Shown: positions 28,832 through 41,900 of the stretch, in pieces
Layout of the letters: each line of letters begins with the position of its first letter
How positions within the stretch are numbered: the stretch's first letter is position 1
NCBI GenBank assembly: GCA_947095535.1
Contig: OX352773.1
Location: 126,806,830 to 126,870,829 of the forward strand
Length of the DNA: 64,000 nucleotides
From: Poecilobothrus nobilitatus
Taxonomy: Eukaryota; Arthropoda; Insecta; Diptera; Dolichopodidae
Direction: 5' to 3'
Notes under the pieces: model-generated
Seen by the model: the letters and a program-made list of their open reading frames with translations, nothing else
Database searches by the model: none
What the model was told of the DNA's origin: nothing
Position numbers and translations under genes: made by a program

Positions 28832-29104
28832 AAAAAAAATAATATCAATAATTATATAAAAAAAAAAATATAAAAATAAAAATTATTTTATAATGTAATG
28901 TAATTAAAAACCTATAACAAATGTAATGTAAAATTAAAATTAAAAACTTAACATTTAAAAATTAAAATTAAATGTATTACATAAATTAGAAATATTATAT
29001 ATAAAAAAAAAAAAAAAACTTTTCTACTTAATAAAAATTATCTACTTAAGAAAAATTATAAAAAAAAAAATAATAAATTAAATACTTATTTTTCCATTTT
29101 ATAG

Positions 29105-29990
29105 ACTATGAAAAAATTCAAAGACTGAAAGACCTATTACGAACTTTAAAAAAGAATCCGACCAGAACTTACACTTCAACTTACATTAAAGAAAAATATA
29201 AAAAAATTAATGAGGTTTGGGAATATTTTGAGCAAAAAGGTAATGTTCAGTTTGAAACAATTTTTAAAATTAAAGAAATAATAACCAAAAGCTGAAATAA
29301 AAATTATTAAAAACTATACAAATATGGCAAATTGCAATTTAACTACAGCTATTAAAATTATACTTCAGTTTGAAGGAAATGTAAAAGATATTTCAAATTT
29401 CCTTTATCTAATAGAATTTTATGCTGATACATTAAAAGATGCAACAGAGAAAACAAAATTAGTAAAATTTATATTAGCTACTAAACTTTCCGACAAAGTT
29501 AAATATAGGCTGATAATAGCAGAAGAAATTACAAAGTTAGAAAATTTTAAAGAAACGATATCATAGAGTTTCAAATCGAACAGAAATCGAAATAAAATCC
29601 AAACTGGTCAATTAGGTCTGAATATATTCAAGAATGGCATGAATGAAACATGCAAAGCTGTAATATTAGCAGCCAAACCTAAAAGTTTTAATGAAGCAAT
29701 ACAGCTAGTATCTGAAATGGAAAATGACATGCGATAAAATAATGTCATGCATTTTAGAACTAATAATTATAGAGGTAGAAATAATTTCCAAAATAAATAC
29801 AACAATAATATTTATACAAATAATTTTAATAATAATAACAGTAATTATAATAACAACAAACAATAACAATAATTATAATAATTACACAAATAATCCGGGA
29901 AACTACAACGGCCCTGGCCGAAGAAACCCGGGACATGCCAACAAAATGCAAAGGAACAATCAGAACCAATTTAACAGAAGAAGATAAGCA
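29105..29990 (+). pseudogene. gag: Gypsy gag remnant
   Basis: A short frame (29105-29296, KIQRLKDLLRTLKKNPTRTY) precedes frame 29324-29566 (LTTAIKIILQFEGNVKDISNFL, a capsid-like start). After a frameshift come EWHE-like capsid sequence and an Asn-rich nucleocapsid tail ending NPGNYNGPGRRNPG and NQFNRRR. No CCHC knuckle is seen. Confidence 0.6.
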
Positions 29991-30039
29991 CAATTAGCAG
30001 CGACAATAACTGCGCAAATATAATAAAAATAAATAATAA

Positions 30040-32174
30040 AAAAGAATATATAACATTATTAATAGACACGGGAGCTGGTATATCTAATCTCTATTAAAGA
30101 CAACATTATAAAACATTAAGTACTAGAGAATGAAACTTGCGAAATAAATGGCATTACAGATAAAAATTTTATGACAAAGGGTGTAATAAACGTAGAATTA
30201 AAATTTGAAGAATACATAATTAAACATAAATTTCATGTGATTGATAAAAAAATTAATATAACAGCTAACGGTATTTTAGGTAGAGATTTTCTATATGATA
30301 AGAAATGCAAAATAGATTACGAAACATGCACATTAATCTTACCTAATCAAGAAGAGGATATAGAATTACCAATAAGTGTAAATACTAGAACTCTATACAA
30401 TATCATGGTATAACCTCGAGCAGAAGCAATTATAAATATAGATATAGATGTAAAAGAAGATAGTATAATTATAGGCAAAAAAATGGCAAAAGGAGTATTA
30501 ATAGCAAATACAATTATTCCAGCAGAAGTATTAAAACACATAAAAATATTAAATACAAGGGATACACCGGTAACTATAAATACAACTGAAGTTGAAGTTC
30601 AAGCTTTAAAACACTACCAAATATTATCTTTTAAAAATAATATGAACTCAAAAGCAAGATTTGAAAAATTAAAAAAAGAAATAAACATAGACAACTTAGA
30701 TACAAAAGCAAAAACAACAATATTAGATATTTGTGAAAGATTTCAAAACATTTTTCATTTGGAAAACGAGATGCTGACAATAAATAATTTCTATGAACAA
30801 CGGATTTCTACAATAAACAAATCACCAGTAAATATAAAAAATTATAGAACACCAAATGTCAAATTACAAGAAATTGAAAAACAAGTTTCTAAATTAGTGG
30901 AAGACGACATAATTGAAAATTCCACTAGTCCGCACCATTACACCATTAATTCCAACGCACCATTACTTATAGTCCCAAAGAAAAGTAAAGAAGGAAAACA
31001 AAAATGGAGATTAGTTGTTGATTTTAGAACATTAAACAAAAAAATTGTGGATGACAAGTTTCCATTAACTAGATTGGATGACGTATTGGATAAATTAGGA
31101 AAATCTAAATATTTTTCAACACTGGATATGACAAGTTCTTTTCATCAAATTCCGTTACATCCAAAATCAAGACAAATTACAGCATTTTCGACAAATAAAG
31201 GACACTACCAATTGAAACGATTACCATTTGGACTTAAAATATCAACAAATAGTTTTCAAAGTATGCTATATGTAGCATTGAGTGGTTTATAAGAAGCCGC
31301 ATTTCTGTATGTAGATGACATAATACTATGTGGATCAAATCTAAAATATCACAATATTAATTTAATCAAAATATTAGAACGCTTACAGGAATATAATTTA
31401 AAATTAAACCCGTCAAAATGTTCGTCAATAAAAACAGATCCTTCTAAGTTTGACACAATTAAAAATTATCCAACGCCCAAAGATGCTGATGAAGTAAGAA
31501 GATTCGTGGCATTCTGCAACTATTATAGAAGATTTATAAAAGACTTCGCAGAAATAACGAGACCTCTAAATCAGTAACTAAAGAAGAAACAAATATTTGG
31601 TTGCAACGAAGAATGTAAGAATGCTTTTGAAAAATTAAAACAAAAGTTAATAGAACCACCAATACTAAGTTATCCAAATTTTGCTAAACCATTTATATTA
31701 ACAACAGATGCATCAAACTATGCCCTTGGAGCAGTTTTATCACAAGCAAAACTAGGAAATGACAAACCTATAGCTTATGCAAGTAAATTGCTCAATAAGC
31801 ATGAATTAAATAAACCTATAATTGAAAAAGAACTTTTGGCTATTCATTGGGGTATAAACTATTTTAGACCATATCTTTTCGGTAAAAAGTTTATAGTATA
31901 TACTGACCATAGGCCATTAGTAAGTTTATTTACGCATAAGAACCCTTCATCAAAAGTTACAAGAATACGCGTAGATTTGATGGACTGTGACTTTGAAATA
32001 ATATTCAAACAAGGCAAAATGAATACAAATGTCAATACTCTCTCCAGAATACAAATTGATTTAAATAAATTGAAAGAAATGATACCGAAGAATAATATAT
32101 CTGTATTCAGGGGAAATATGAAAAATAAAAAGGAGGAAGGAAGCAATAAAACGATTAATGAAAATAATAATTAA
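30040..32174 (+). pseudogene. pol: Gypsy pol remnant (protease, RT, RNase H)
   Basis: The protease shows LIDTGAG (30060-30080) and, in another frame, ANGILGRDFL. From 30171 to 32174 one frame carries TAA stops at 30411, 31290 and 31575. RT motifs are WRLVVDFRTLNKK, FSTLDMTSSFHQIPL, LPFGL and, after the second stop, FLYVDDIIL. A small deletion removes the segment following KLNPSKCS. RNase H shows LTTDASNYALGAVLSQ, EKELLAIHWGI and VYTDHRPL. Confidence 0.85.
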
Positions 32175-32414
32175 GATAGAAATAATAAATATAGATCCAC
32201 CACTATAACCTTACAAAAAAGTATGGAGAAGGGCCCTCTTCACATTTGGAATGCAACATCAATATCTGATATAAGGTTAAAGGCATAAATATAAATAAAT
32301 ATAATATAAGGCATAAATTAAAATTTAAAAATAATAATGAAAAATTAACTGAATTCGGAAATAAATATAAAAATGAAAATAAAACAAGTAATTGTAACAG
32401 TAAGTCGATGCAAT

Positions 32415-32880
32415 CTCAATTCCTCTGGGGCTCGTTCGGAAACTTCCAAAATCCAAACCCATGGACCATATCCTCTTAAATTTCAGAGACATAAATCAAA
32501 CGGGAAGGAACATCATTGTAAAAAATTTAAAGGTTCTATCTTTGTTGGTTTTGGAGATAATCACGTTTGCTCTGGGGCTCGTTCGGAAGCTTCCAATATA
32601 CGAATCCATGGTTCAAATTCTTTCAAATGTCAGTTTCCAATTTTATAGAAAAGGAAACATAACAGCACACTCTTGTACTAAAAATAAAGGTTCTATCTTT
32701 GTTGGTTGTGGAGATATACTCGTTTGCTCTAGGGCTCGTTCGGAAGCTTCCGAAATCCGAACCCATGGACCAAATCCTCTCAAATTTTACATGTCCATAT
32801 CTAACTCGCTTCCTTTTGGTGGTTACAAACACCATACCAAAGTTAATATACTCTATACTTTAGGTGTAGGGTATAATAAA
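32415..32880. repeat. Tandem repeat, three units of about 150 bp
   Basis: TCTGGGGCTCGTTCGGAA-type unit starts occur at about 32423, 32571 and 32728. Each unit also has TTCCRAAATCCRAACCCATGG-like and AAAGGTTCTATCTTTGTTGG segments. It is GC-richer than its surroundings. Frames on both strands cross the repeats but look incidental. Confidence 0.7.
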
Positions 32881-33007
32881 TAAAAAAAGGAAAGTAAATT
32901 AATGTAAACAAAACCAACCCAGCGTATTTAATTATAAATTATAATTTGAATCAGAAAAATTAAAAATTATTTAATTTTGATATAGTTCGAAAAAAAAAAA
33001 AAAAAAA

Positions 33008-33200
33008 TAATGGTTTAAAGCTTTTCAATGAATTACCTTTCGAATTAAGTAATGAAATAAATACAAATATATTTAAAAACAAAATTGTGGAATATGTAAG
33101 AAATAAGTTTATGTAATAATAATTGTAATGAAGGAATTTTGAAATTATTTAATTATAAAGTAGTTATATTAACTAAATAAATAAATAAATAAATAAAAAA
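33008..33200 (+). mobile_element. 3' end fragment of another LINE
   Basis: Encodes NGLKLFNELPFELSNEI then NIFKNKIVEYVRNKFM and a stop, the usual C-terminal end of a jockey/CR1-type ORF2. It finishes in a TAAATAAATAAATA microsatellite, a typical LINE 3' tail. Confidence 0.55.
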
Positions 33201-34870
33201 TAAATCAAAAATACAAAAAAAAAAAATTAATGTGTAGATAAATTTTATGCGCAAAAAAAATAAAAATAAAATTTGTATGTTGTTTAATAAATTGAATTAA
33301 GAATACTGATCTTGCCACTGATCTTACCACCATTGGAGTGCAGCCATATAATTTAAAATTTAGTTTATTACACTACCATTTTAAATAATTTTAAGTGAAA
33401 GAAAAAAAATTCAAAAATTTATTAAAAAAAGTTCACTTGCCTAATTTAATTTTAATAATTTTAGAAAAAAAAAATTTAAGTAAAACAAAGTTGACATAAA
33501 AAAGTTTTTTACTAATTAAAAAAAAGGGGACCGATACATTCAATGATTCGGGAACAAAGGTCTCAACTCTCAAATTTAAAGAATAGCTGTTTTCACCACA
33601 TTCATCATTATACAGTTACTCTTAATAATAGTAATTATCTTAGTATATTATATTGTTGTCGCAACTGTAGAAGCATTAATTTACAAAAGCAGAACGTATC
33701 TGAACGGATCTGGATTCATAAAAAAGACAAGTGCACTTTTTTTCTTCAATTATTTTTTTTTTGTCTTTCTTTATTTTTTGCCATTTCTGTCATGGCCTTC
33801 GCTTATCCAATACAATAATTATTTGTTGAATATTGTTGTTTTTTTTCGTTAATGGTTCCTTTCAAATTAAATAGGAATACAAAATTATTTTTTATATTTT
33901 TATTTTATTATTGTTTTTATTTCTCAACAATTTTAAATATTTTAATAAATTTTTGATATAATATACATTGTTTTTTTTCTTTGTTTGTTTGCTATCTATT
34001 GAAAGTAGGTTATTTAAATGCATTAATTTTTTTTTGTTTCTTTACTATTTTTATTTTAATTATTTATATACATTAAAATTTTTTTGCATTTTTTCAAACT
34101 TCATACATTTCTTCTTTTTTTTTTTTTTTAATATTAACTAATTAAACTTAACTTATTCCTTTTTTTGTTGTACTTTAAACTTAACTCATTTTTATTTTTT
34201 TTTTTTTTTTTTAGTAGTTTGTAATTATATATAAATTTAGCACACTTGGAATATATATTCAATTTGGTATAATTCCTTCTACCTTAAAATTTAACACTGC
34301 ATAAAAAATTTTATTTTAATTGTTCTATTTTTTTTTTTAATATATTTAAATAATATTTTAATTTTAATTTTTCTATTTTTTAATTTTTTTTATTTTTACG
34401 AATTTTAATTTTTTTAAAATCACAAATATTTTTTTTGTTTGCAAACGTGCGGCTGAACTACACTTCAAATAATCAAACAATAGATATCCGTCTTTTTCAT
34501 ACATCCACAATTTTGTGATAGACTATATTGTTTGTTATTCTATTAGTTTTCTACCTCATTTTGCTATGTTTATATTAAGCATTATTTAAGTATCGCGTTT
34601 ACATTACTCGTAGTTGATTTTGCAAACTCTTTGTTATCTGTGGTGATTACTAATGCTTAATATTATTTTTTATTTAATATTATTTATTAATTATTAATGT
34701 TGATTGTTTATCTTTTAATATTAATTAATTGGTAATTATGTGCTAGTTATTGCTTAGTTATTGATCATTGCTCTTTGTATTCTTTGTTTGTCAAATTCTC
34801 TAAATACTTGAATCTTTTGGTTTTCGTATTTTTATTTTTTTTTTTTTGTTTTCTGATATGATATATATTT
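33201..34870. other. AT-rich interval without recognisable genes
   Basis: Long T and A runs; the 91-residue frame at 33543-33818 has no family features. Sequence near 34440-34530 is less biased but has no open frame. Confidence 0.5.
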
Positions 34871-34879
34871 TCAAACCCA

Positions 34880-37514
34880 TTTTTGCTATTAATTATTGCC
34901 AATTTTAGCGTAAATTTTTGCAATGTTCGTGGCTTGCAGTCGAATTTTCTTACCGTCCAAGGCCACATTAATTCAGAAAAAACAAGCAATATTAGCTTTA
35001 TGTGAGACCCAAGTGGTTGGCCAAGACACAACTTTGTCGTCGACAATTACTCGTTTGTCTCTCATTTTGTGCCTCATGGGAGGGTCGCTCTTTATGTTAG
35101 AAATGATGTCGCTTACAGCGTTCTCCACAAATATAAGTGTTCCAATCAAATGTTCCATTACATTTCCCAAAAAAAATAGTATGGCGTTACAGCCAAGCTA
35201 ACTGGGAAGGTTTAAATGAATTTTTTAAAGCTTTTGATTGGTCTTTGTGCTTTAGCAACAGAAATGTTGACTTTGCAATCAATGCGATTAGTGGACTAAT
35301 TCTTCTAGGAATGAGAGCTTACATACCTCACCCTATGAAAAGTATTAAAAGGCCACCCAAATCTTGGTTTAATTGCATTTATGCAAATGAAATATCTAAA
35401 AAGGGGTAAGGTTTTCAAATCTACAAGAGTGATATGACTGAAGCTAATAGGACGAGCTATATCGCAGTTAGAAACTGGTGTAGGAGAGATATTAAGAGGC
35501 ACAAGTTCTTGCACAACAGACGGTTGAAAAGACAACTTTTGCATCTTAATAAAAATATCAAACCCTTTTGGAGCTTTGCTAAGAGCCTTAACGGTAAAAG
35601 TGGCGGTTCTTCGTTCGCGTCTTTGGTTGATAACAATGACGAAATTGTATCCGATCCCAAAGAAAAGCAAATTTATTTTCCAAAAATTTCGCCTCCAACT
35701 CAACGTTTCCCCAGTCATCACAAAGCCCATGCATTTTTCCCGAGGTTACTTGCTCCTTAGACAGAATTTCTTTCAGAACTCGTGCAGTTCTTAAAGCTCT
35801 AAAAAATTTGGATACAATAAAGTCAGTCGGTCCAGATGGCATTACTTCCACAGTTTTAAAAAATACTTTTTCTACTATTGCGAAATGATTGCGCAATCTC
35901 TTCCATTTATCCCTCTCTTCGGGCGGATATCTTACCCAGTGGAAAACTGCGCACATACACCCCACCCCCAAAAAGGGAGAAAAAAGCAATTCCTCAAACT
36001 ACCTATATTTATATTATTATTAGCCCTATTGCTATAATTTCGGTCCTTTCTAAAATAATGGAAAATTTAATAAATAGAAAGATTCTGAAATATCTACACA
36101 ACGAAGGATTAATTCATGATCGTCAATATGGGTACCGAACCCATTGGTCAACAGGTGATTTCATAGCATGCCTCTGTGAAAGGCTCAACATCAGCCTTCA
36201 CCATTCGCGAAAGTCCGATGTTGTCGCTTTCGATATTGCTAAAGCTTTTGTCCGAATTTGGCACGATGTTTTAATTGCTAAATGCAAAGCAATGGGCTTC
36301 GGTGGTGTATTTGTAAAATGGATTGGAGATTTTCTTTTGAATTAGTGTCCTGGTCGATGGTTATTCTTCAGACCAATTCAAAATTAATGCTGGTGTCCTA
36401 CAAGGATCTGTTCTATCTCCAACGCTTTTCCTAATATTTATAAACGATCTTTTAAGTATAACCTCTAATCCAATCCATACTTTTGCAGACGACCGCAAGC
36501 TCGTTGCTTCTTATGAAGACAACGACAGTAAATATTCTGCTTCACTTGAGCTAAATCTCGACTTGAACAAAATTTCTAATTGGGACAAAATCAACAGAGT
36601 CGATTTTAACTCTAAGAAAACTCAGTGCTGTTTAGTCTCTTGGAAAACAAAGACTTCAAACCGAACTTTAACTTTTCAAGGGGAAGTTTTGCAACATGCG
36701 GGTGAGCTCAACATCTTGGGCATGGAGTTAAATCAAAAATTCAATCATTTTTTTGGTATAGCTAAAGATGCATCTAGGTGTATGGGTTTCCTGTATCGTT
36801 GTAAAGCCTTCTTTTCATCTTCTGTTCTCCTAGATATCTATAACACATATATAAGACCAAAGATGGAGTACAATGCACATATTTGGGTAGGAGTCTCCAA
36901 AACGGAATTGGGATTTCTCGATAAAGTGCAAAATAGAGCAATTCGTCTAATAAATGATCCCAATGTCACCATTACGCTCTCTCCACTCGGTCTACGGCGC
37001 CTAACAGGAATACTTACCACATTTTATAGATATGTTATAGGAGTGGCTTCTTGCTCTAACGAGATTAAAAGATTGATGCCTCTTCTCAAAGCATTCCAAA
37101 GAGAAACAAGGAGAGTCTCTGCTGCTCATCCCTATGTAGTTTAAATTCCCAGATGACATAATTCGATTTATGGAAATTCGTTTGTAGTACGAACATCGCG
37201 AAAGTGGAAACATCTTCCACCTCATGTGCTCCCCAGAATTGGTGATGATTACATTTACAACGTGCAAAGATTGAAGGGGAATATTAACAACTTTGTTCAC
37301 AATATGCCTGCCAATTTGAAACCTATTTTCATTCCTTAACACAACTTCCTATGACCAAGCAGTACCTTGGTACTAAAGGTCGTATAACCTATTGTTTGGT
37401 CAAAAAAGGGAGTGGTGTTTAGTGGGTTAAAGTTCCACACACTCATAGAGGACCTGTGCTTGTTTTCACCACTCTATAGTGTCTTTTGATGATTCCCACC
37501 TACCCTCGCAAAAA
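34880..37514 (+). mobile_element. Jockey-like LINE, family 1, copy B (plus), decayed, with 3' end
   Basis: An endonuclease start (FCNVRGLQSN, VRNDVAYS) runs from about 34900 and is deleted into the pre-RT region (SIKRPPKSWFNCI at 35340). RT pieces follow in several frames: ISPIAIISVLSKIMENL (36020), DVVAFDIAKAFVRIWHDVLI (36210), FADD-like sequence near 36485, and the C-terminal frame 36563-37144. The 3' untranslated end is GTGTCTTTTGATGATTCCC and an A tail near 37510. Numerous frameshifts. Confidence 0.8.
36563..37144 (+). pseudogene. LINE family 1 ORF2 C-terminal part (copy B)
   Basis: 193 residues open: thumb region NRTLTFQGEVLQHAGELNIL, FGIAKDASRCMGFLYRCKAF, IYNTYIRPKMEYNAHIWVG, then EIKRLMPLLKAFQRETRR. 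The same series is in copies A and C. Confidence 0.75.
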
Positions 37515-37754
37515 AAAAAAGGCGAATATTAGTTAAGTAATAATTTTATTTACAAATATGAATGTAGGTCAATAATTAGTATTTGCATTAATGTAACTTA
37601 AATTTTATTTATTTAAATAATGCAACATTAACAATTTTTATAACTGTTTTCTTTGTATATAAACGAATAACCTTTTATGTAAAATGATCATACAAATTAA
37701 AGATATTAAAGTATTTTTTATAGATCAACAAATGTAAAATTTGTTTTATTTATT

Positions 37755-38170
37755 CTTTCATCAGAATAAACAGATTCCTTTAAAGATTTTTTGTAAACGA
37801 ATTGTCGCTAATTCTTCGCTCTGTTTATTCAATTTGCTAAAAAAAAAAATTGAACAATATTAATTAAATGTCATAAAAATTAAAATATTAACTACCAGCA
37901 TCTGTAAATGCATAGTAATAATTTAACTATAATTATTACTATGCATTATCTGACTCATGGCGCAGTGGTTAAGTTACCAACCGTTCAATCGAAGGGTATT
38001 GGATTCAAAGGGGAGGTGGGTTTAGTCAGTAAGAATCTGACAATACCAAGGGGGAAATTCTTGGTGTCTTTGGAAGATTCCCACCTCCTTTAGGAAAAAA
38101 AAAGAAATTAAATTATATTAACCCAAAAACAAAATAAGTTAATAATTAATTAACAACAAAATACTCCAGT
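37755..38170. mobile_element. Helitron-like/MITE repeat copy, interrupted by a SINE
   Basis: CAGATTCCTTTAAAGATTTTTTGTAAA and the following AATTCTTCRCTCTGTTTATTCAA are shared with 43550-43620; AAATTATATTAACSCAAAAA and AAAATACTCC after the SINE are shared with 43690-43760. The SINE at 37946-38100 sits between them. Confidence 0.6.
37946..38102 (+). mobile_element. tRNA-derived SINE (copy 1)
   Basis: Starts CTGACTCATGGCGCAGTGGTTAAG (RNA polymerase III A box), followed by a degenerate B box (GGATTCAAAG instead of GGTTCAAACC). The body has GGGAGGTGGGTTTAGTCAG and CTTGGTGTCTTTGGAAG, and the end is CCCACCTCCTTTAGG with an A tail. The tail resembles the 3' end of LINE copy B. Confidence 0.75.
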
Positions 38171-38199
38171 GAAAATACAAAAGTGATTCATATTGAACT

Positions 38200-38250
38200 T
38201 GTTAGATTTTCTTTGTGTCTGTTGAAGATTCCACCTTCCGTGAAAAAGAA
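38200..38250 (+). mobile_element. Diverged SINE/LINE tail fragment
   Basis: TTTGTGTCTGTTGAAGATTCC followed by ACCTTCCGTGAAAAAG resembles the shared SINE/LINE 3' tail. Confidence 0.35.
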
Positions 38251-38721
38251 AACGCAATCCGTTCGAGCGTTTGGTGACATGTGCTCAAATATTTTAAAAA
38301 GAATGGAAGTGATGGCAGATGGTAGAATAATTATCGTGATATCGTGATAAAATATATCCAGAAACATACCTATAAATCTGGACTGTAGACTGTGAGATAC
38401 CATGTTTATTTAGAAAAGAAATTTTGGAAATTTAAATTTAAAAAAAAAATTTTTTAAAAAGTATATTATAAATTAGTCGATTTTGAAAAGATAAATTTTG
38501 GAGAAAGAAGATTTTTTAAAATGAGATTTGGGAGTACACCTCTTGATTACATACATACTTCGTGGTCACATAAGTAAATGTCTCATGCGTATAAAACATA
38601 TTAAAAAGTTTAGCTTAAAAGAGAATGCTTTGTCAAAAGAGCTCAAATCACGCAAAAAATATTAAAAAAATAATATTATAAATCTATAAGTTAATTTAAT
38701 TTAACAACATTTATTACTTAC

Positions 38722-38961
38722 CCGATAATGTGACGGCAAGGACGGATCCACTGAAAGCCTATTGCATAATATAGCTGTCTTTGTAAGGTGCTCATTATGA
38801 GTATCATCATTGTTCTTTTCGTTTTGTATAGTTGGCTCAGTACCAGAAAACTGATGCATAAACCAGTCGGGAGGTTTAGTTCTTGCTTTGGGTAACCTAA
38901 ATCTAAGTATATTTATTGTTCTCCGAAATAATGATATTTCTCTCTTTCTTGCTGAAGTATT
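38722..38961 (-). CDS. Candidate host-gene internal exon (80 codons)
   Basis: On the minus strand an acceptor (pyrimidine-rich TTTTTTTTATTTTTAG) ends at 38962, and a donor GTAAGT starts at 38721 after CGG. The 240 nt between are open in only one of three frames, and that frame has 80 complete codons. The product includes KREISLFRRTINILRFRLPK and KPPDWFMHQFSG, basic first and polar later (EKNNDDTHNEH). Base composition is far less AT-rich than its neighbours. I do not recognise the gene. If real, its flanking transposon-rich sequence is intron of a minus-strand host gene. The length divisible by three fits a cassette exon. Confidence 0.55.
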
Positions 38962-41900
38962 CTAAAAATAAAAAAAATAAAAACAGTTATTGCTATTGCT
39001 AATTTGAATGTAAAATTTTATCTCTCAGTTGATTTGAATAAGTTTATCGATATTCAATTCAATTATTTTAAATTATTAAAATTTATACTAAAAAAAATTC
39101 TACTTTCAATTATTGTTTGATAAAAATGAAAACTAAAATTGTCTTAACATAAAATTGGAATATTTTAAACCAAATGTAATAGAACCTTTGAGCTAATGAA
39201 GGTAAAAATAATTAAATGATAAACATCCAAATAAGTTTTATGTTTATTATACAGATTATGAAAACCTGACACTTTTATGATGACATTCAAAGCCAACTTA
39301 TAACTACGAAGAATATCTAAATATATCGACAACGATTCTAATTTAGTCGATTATAATTGTAGAAAATTTAACAAAGTAAGTTAGGATATCAAACACATAT
39401 TTACAGATTAAAGTATCCTAGCACTCTCAGCATTCTAAATTAGGTACAATAGGCTAGGCAAATTTTATTTATTGACTTACATTACAAGTTAAAACCAACA
39501 TTACAAGTTATTAGCACTACTTTCATATTTTTGACTTTATGGCAATTTTCAGTTATGCACAGGTTTTATGTAGAAACACTTTTAAATAAAAACTTATTCC
39601 AAGATGTTTTAAAGTTAACGAACGCACTTAATCGACGAATTAACATTTTAATACAAATTACTATACTAAATAGAAGATTTAGATAATGTTTTAGACGTAG
39701 ATTTAGTTATTTAACTTTTAAAATGTTGAAATATAATAATAAAATTATTAATAAACAAAATGCGATGCTTGGATTTAGAAAGCTTTAGTCTTCAGAGTTT
39801 GGTACCCATATTTAATAAAATTTTAATTTCCAGCTTAGTGCTACTTCATCTGGAACATGCAAGTCAAGTTTCGTTTCAATTCTATAAAATTCAAAGTTCA
39901 AGAATAAAAACAATTCAGAATAAGTTTTCTAAATTTGCTTTATTTCATTTGTTCCAATAAAATTCAACTGTACTACCACCTTATGAATCTAGCCTCAAAC
40001 TATTTGATCTGTAACTGTAACTTGACTCTATTTGAACAATTTGACTCTAACTGAAACCGAAGGCTGCCGACATAATATTAATCACCTAGTTTTTAAGAGC
40101 AATATGAATTCGTGGATCGTTTTTAAATTAGTGTTACCACACATTAATAGCAACAACTCCCGTTTAGTTTTTCTAAACCACCAAGTCTGTTAAAGCGTTT
40201 TAGTTTTTTTGTTGTCCAGTTTAAACGGTTTGACTGATTGAGTTTAAAATTTGTACCGATTTTCTACTTAACTTCAGGGGTGTACCGAATAAATTTGCGT
40301 GCAATATATTTGCCAAATTTGGCCCGTTGAACTTCCATAAAATTTTATGTTTTCGATTTATGTCCAATTTTATAAAGTGATTTTATGTTCTGAAAGAAAC
40401 TCTAAAATAACAATAACAATAAAATAACAATAATGAAGTTTCTTAAATTTCTTTGTTGTCCTGTTTAAACGATTTGAAAATCTGCAAAAATGTTGCTCTT
40501 AGCACTAAAGCTTACTAAGTCAATTTGGTTACCAGTAAATTTTTTTGTCGTGGTTAAACGGTTTGACGATTTGAGTTGAAAATTTACATCAGTGTTTCTC
40601 TTTAGCAAAGAAGATCATTAACTTGATTTAGTTACGATCCATTAACCTGATCAAATCCGTTTCTGACAAAATTCTTGAAAATCTTATAAGCATGTATACA
40701 AGTTATCTATCCTGTTAACGAAACTCTAAGAAATTATTTATCTTATGAAACGAAATTGTAAATAAAATAATCTCAACTAATTTTTTTTATTATTATTTAT
40801 AATAAACATTTTCTTTTTTTTAAATTTTATTTTTCAAATAAACTAATTCCATAATAGAAAATTAAAATTTTCAAGTGGAAACAACAATAATTCTACTGAT
40901 AAGCAATACTGATAAGTAAAATGATTATTGTTGATAATGTTTTTTCTTTAAATAAATTCTTACGAACTGAACTAGAATTTCTCTTTTAATAAATTTTTAT
41001 AATAAATAAATTGACCTAGAAAACGGTATCTTTCCCCATTTTGTCACGAGTATCTATTAAAAATATTCTGTTAAATTTTTGTCTTGTTATTATTATTAAA
41101 AAGATATTTCCAAAACTCTTTACTTTTGTCTATATCTACTGTTTTTGATATTCCATAAAAAACTTTCAATGCAAATTTCTAATATATAATAGTAATTAAA
41201 ATAACCTGATTAAGTATCTTAAGAACACTGTGTTTTAGTGTAAGTTTTAAAAACATAACATTTTCTGACGTTATTAAAGGACAGAAATAATCTCCTCGAT
41301 ACGACAATCATCATATCATCATTCAGGAATAGAAATTATATTCACATTTCTGTACAGTATTCAATCAAAAATGAGTATATACATATTTAAAGAACAGAAA
41401 ACCTTACATTCTTATCCATACACAGTTCTTACACATATTTTTAGCCTTATTCAATATCAATTTCAAAACATAATTTACATATGTATTAAAAAAATTTACG
41501 TAAAAAAATTCTGGTTGATTTATAAACCTTTACCTAAAAAACAATCCTGTCTTTTTTATACTAAAACGAAAAAAATACAGTTGCCTTTGTCTTTGTCAAC
41601 TCTTAGATACCCGTACGAACCGTTAGTATGTTCGCAGCCTGTCACTCTGCTTACAATATTATTTTTTTATTATTTTAGTATTTTAAAATAATTTGGGGGA
41701 ATTTTATAATTTCTAGAACTATGGGTTGTACATATATTCAAACTATATGTTTATACATTCTTCAAAAGCAGATTTTAACCTTCCACATAACGATTATCAA
41801 TCCAAAACTTTTTCAAATATTCTATAGTACCATTTAATACTAAGCGGTAAATATATATTAAATTACAAAATAGTAAATATAATTTTAAATATTATATTAT

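Larger units (their letters stand above)
28546..32174 (+). mobile_element. mdg1/412-like Gypsy retrotransposon, truncated (gag-pol remnant)
   Basis: In order on the plus strand: primer-binding site, small ORF, gag, protease, RT, RNase H. Integrase and 3' LTR are absent. Repeated in-frame stops and at least one small deletion show it is dead. Confidence 0.75.

Noticed and set aside
33543..33818. 91-residue plus-strand frame with a hydrophobic end
   Set aside because: The hydrophobic end comes from a poly-T tract and there is no other support.
41371..41691. 106-residue plus-strand frame
   Set aside because: AT-rich Ile/Phe/Tyr/Lys composition, no motif and no promoter or homologue in the window.
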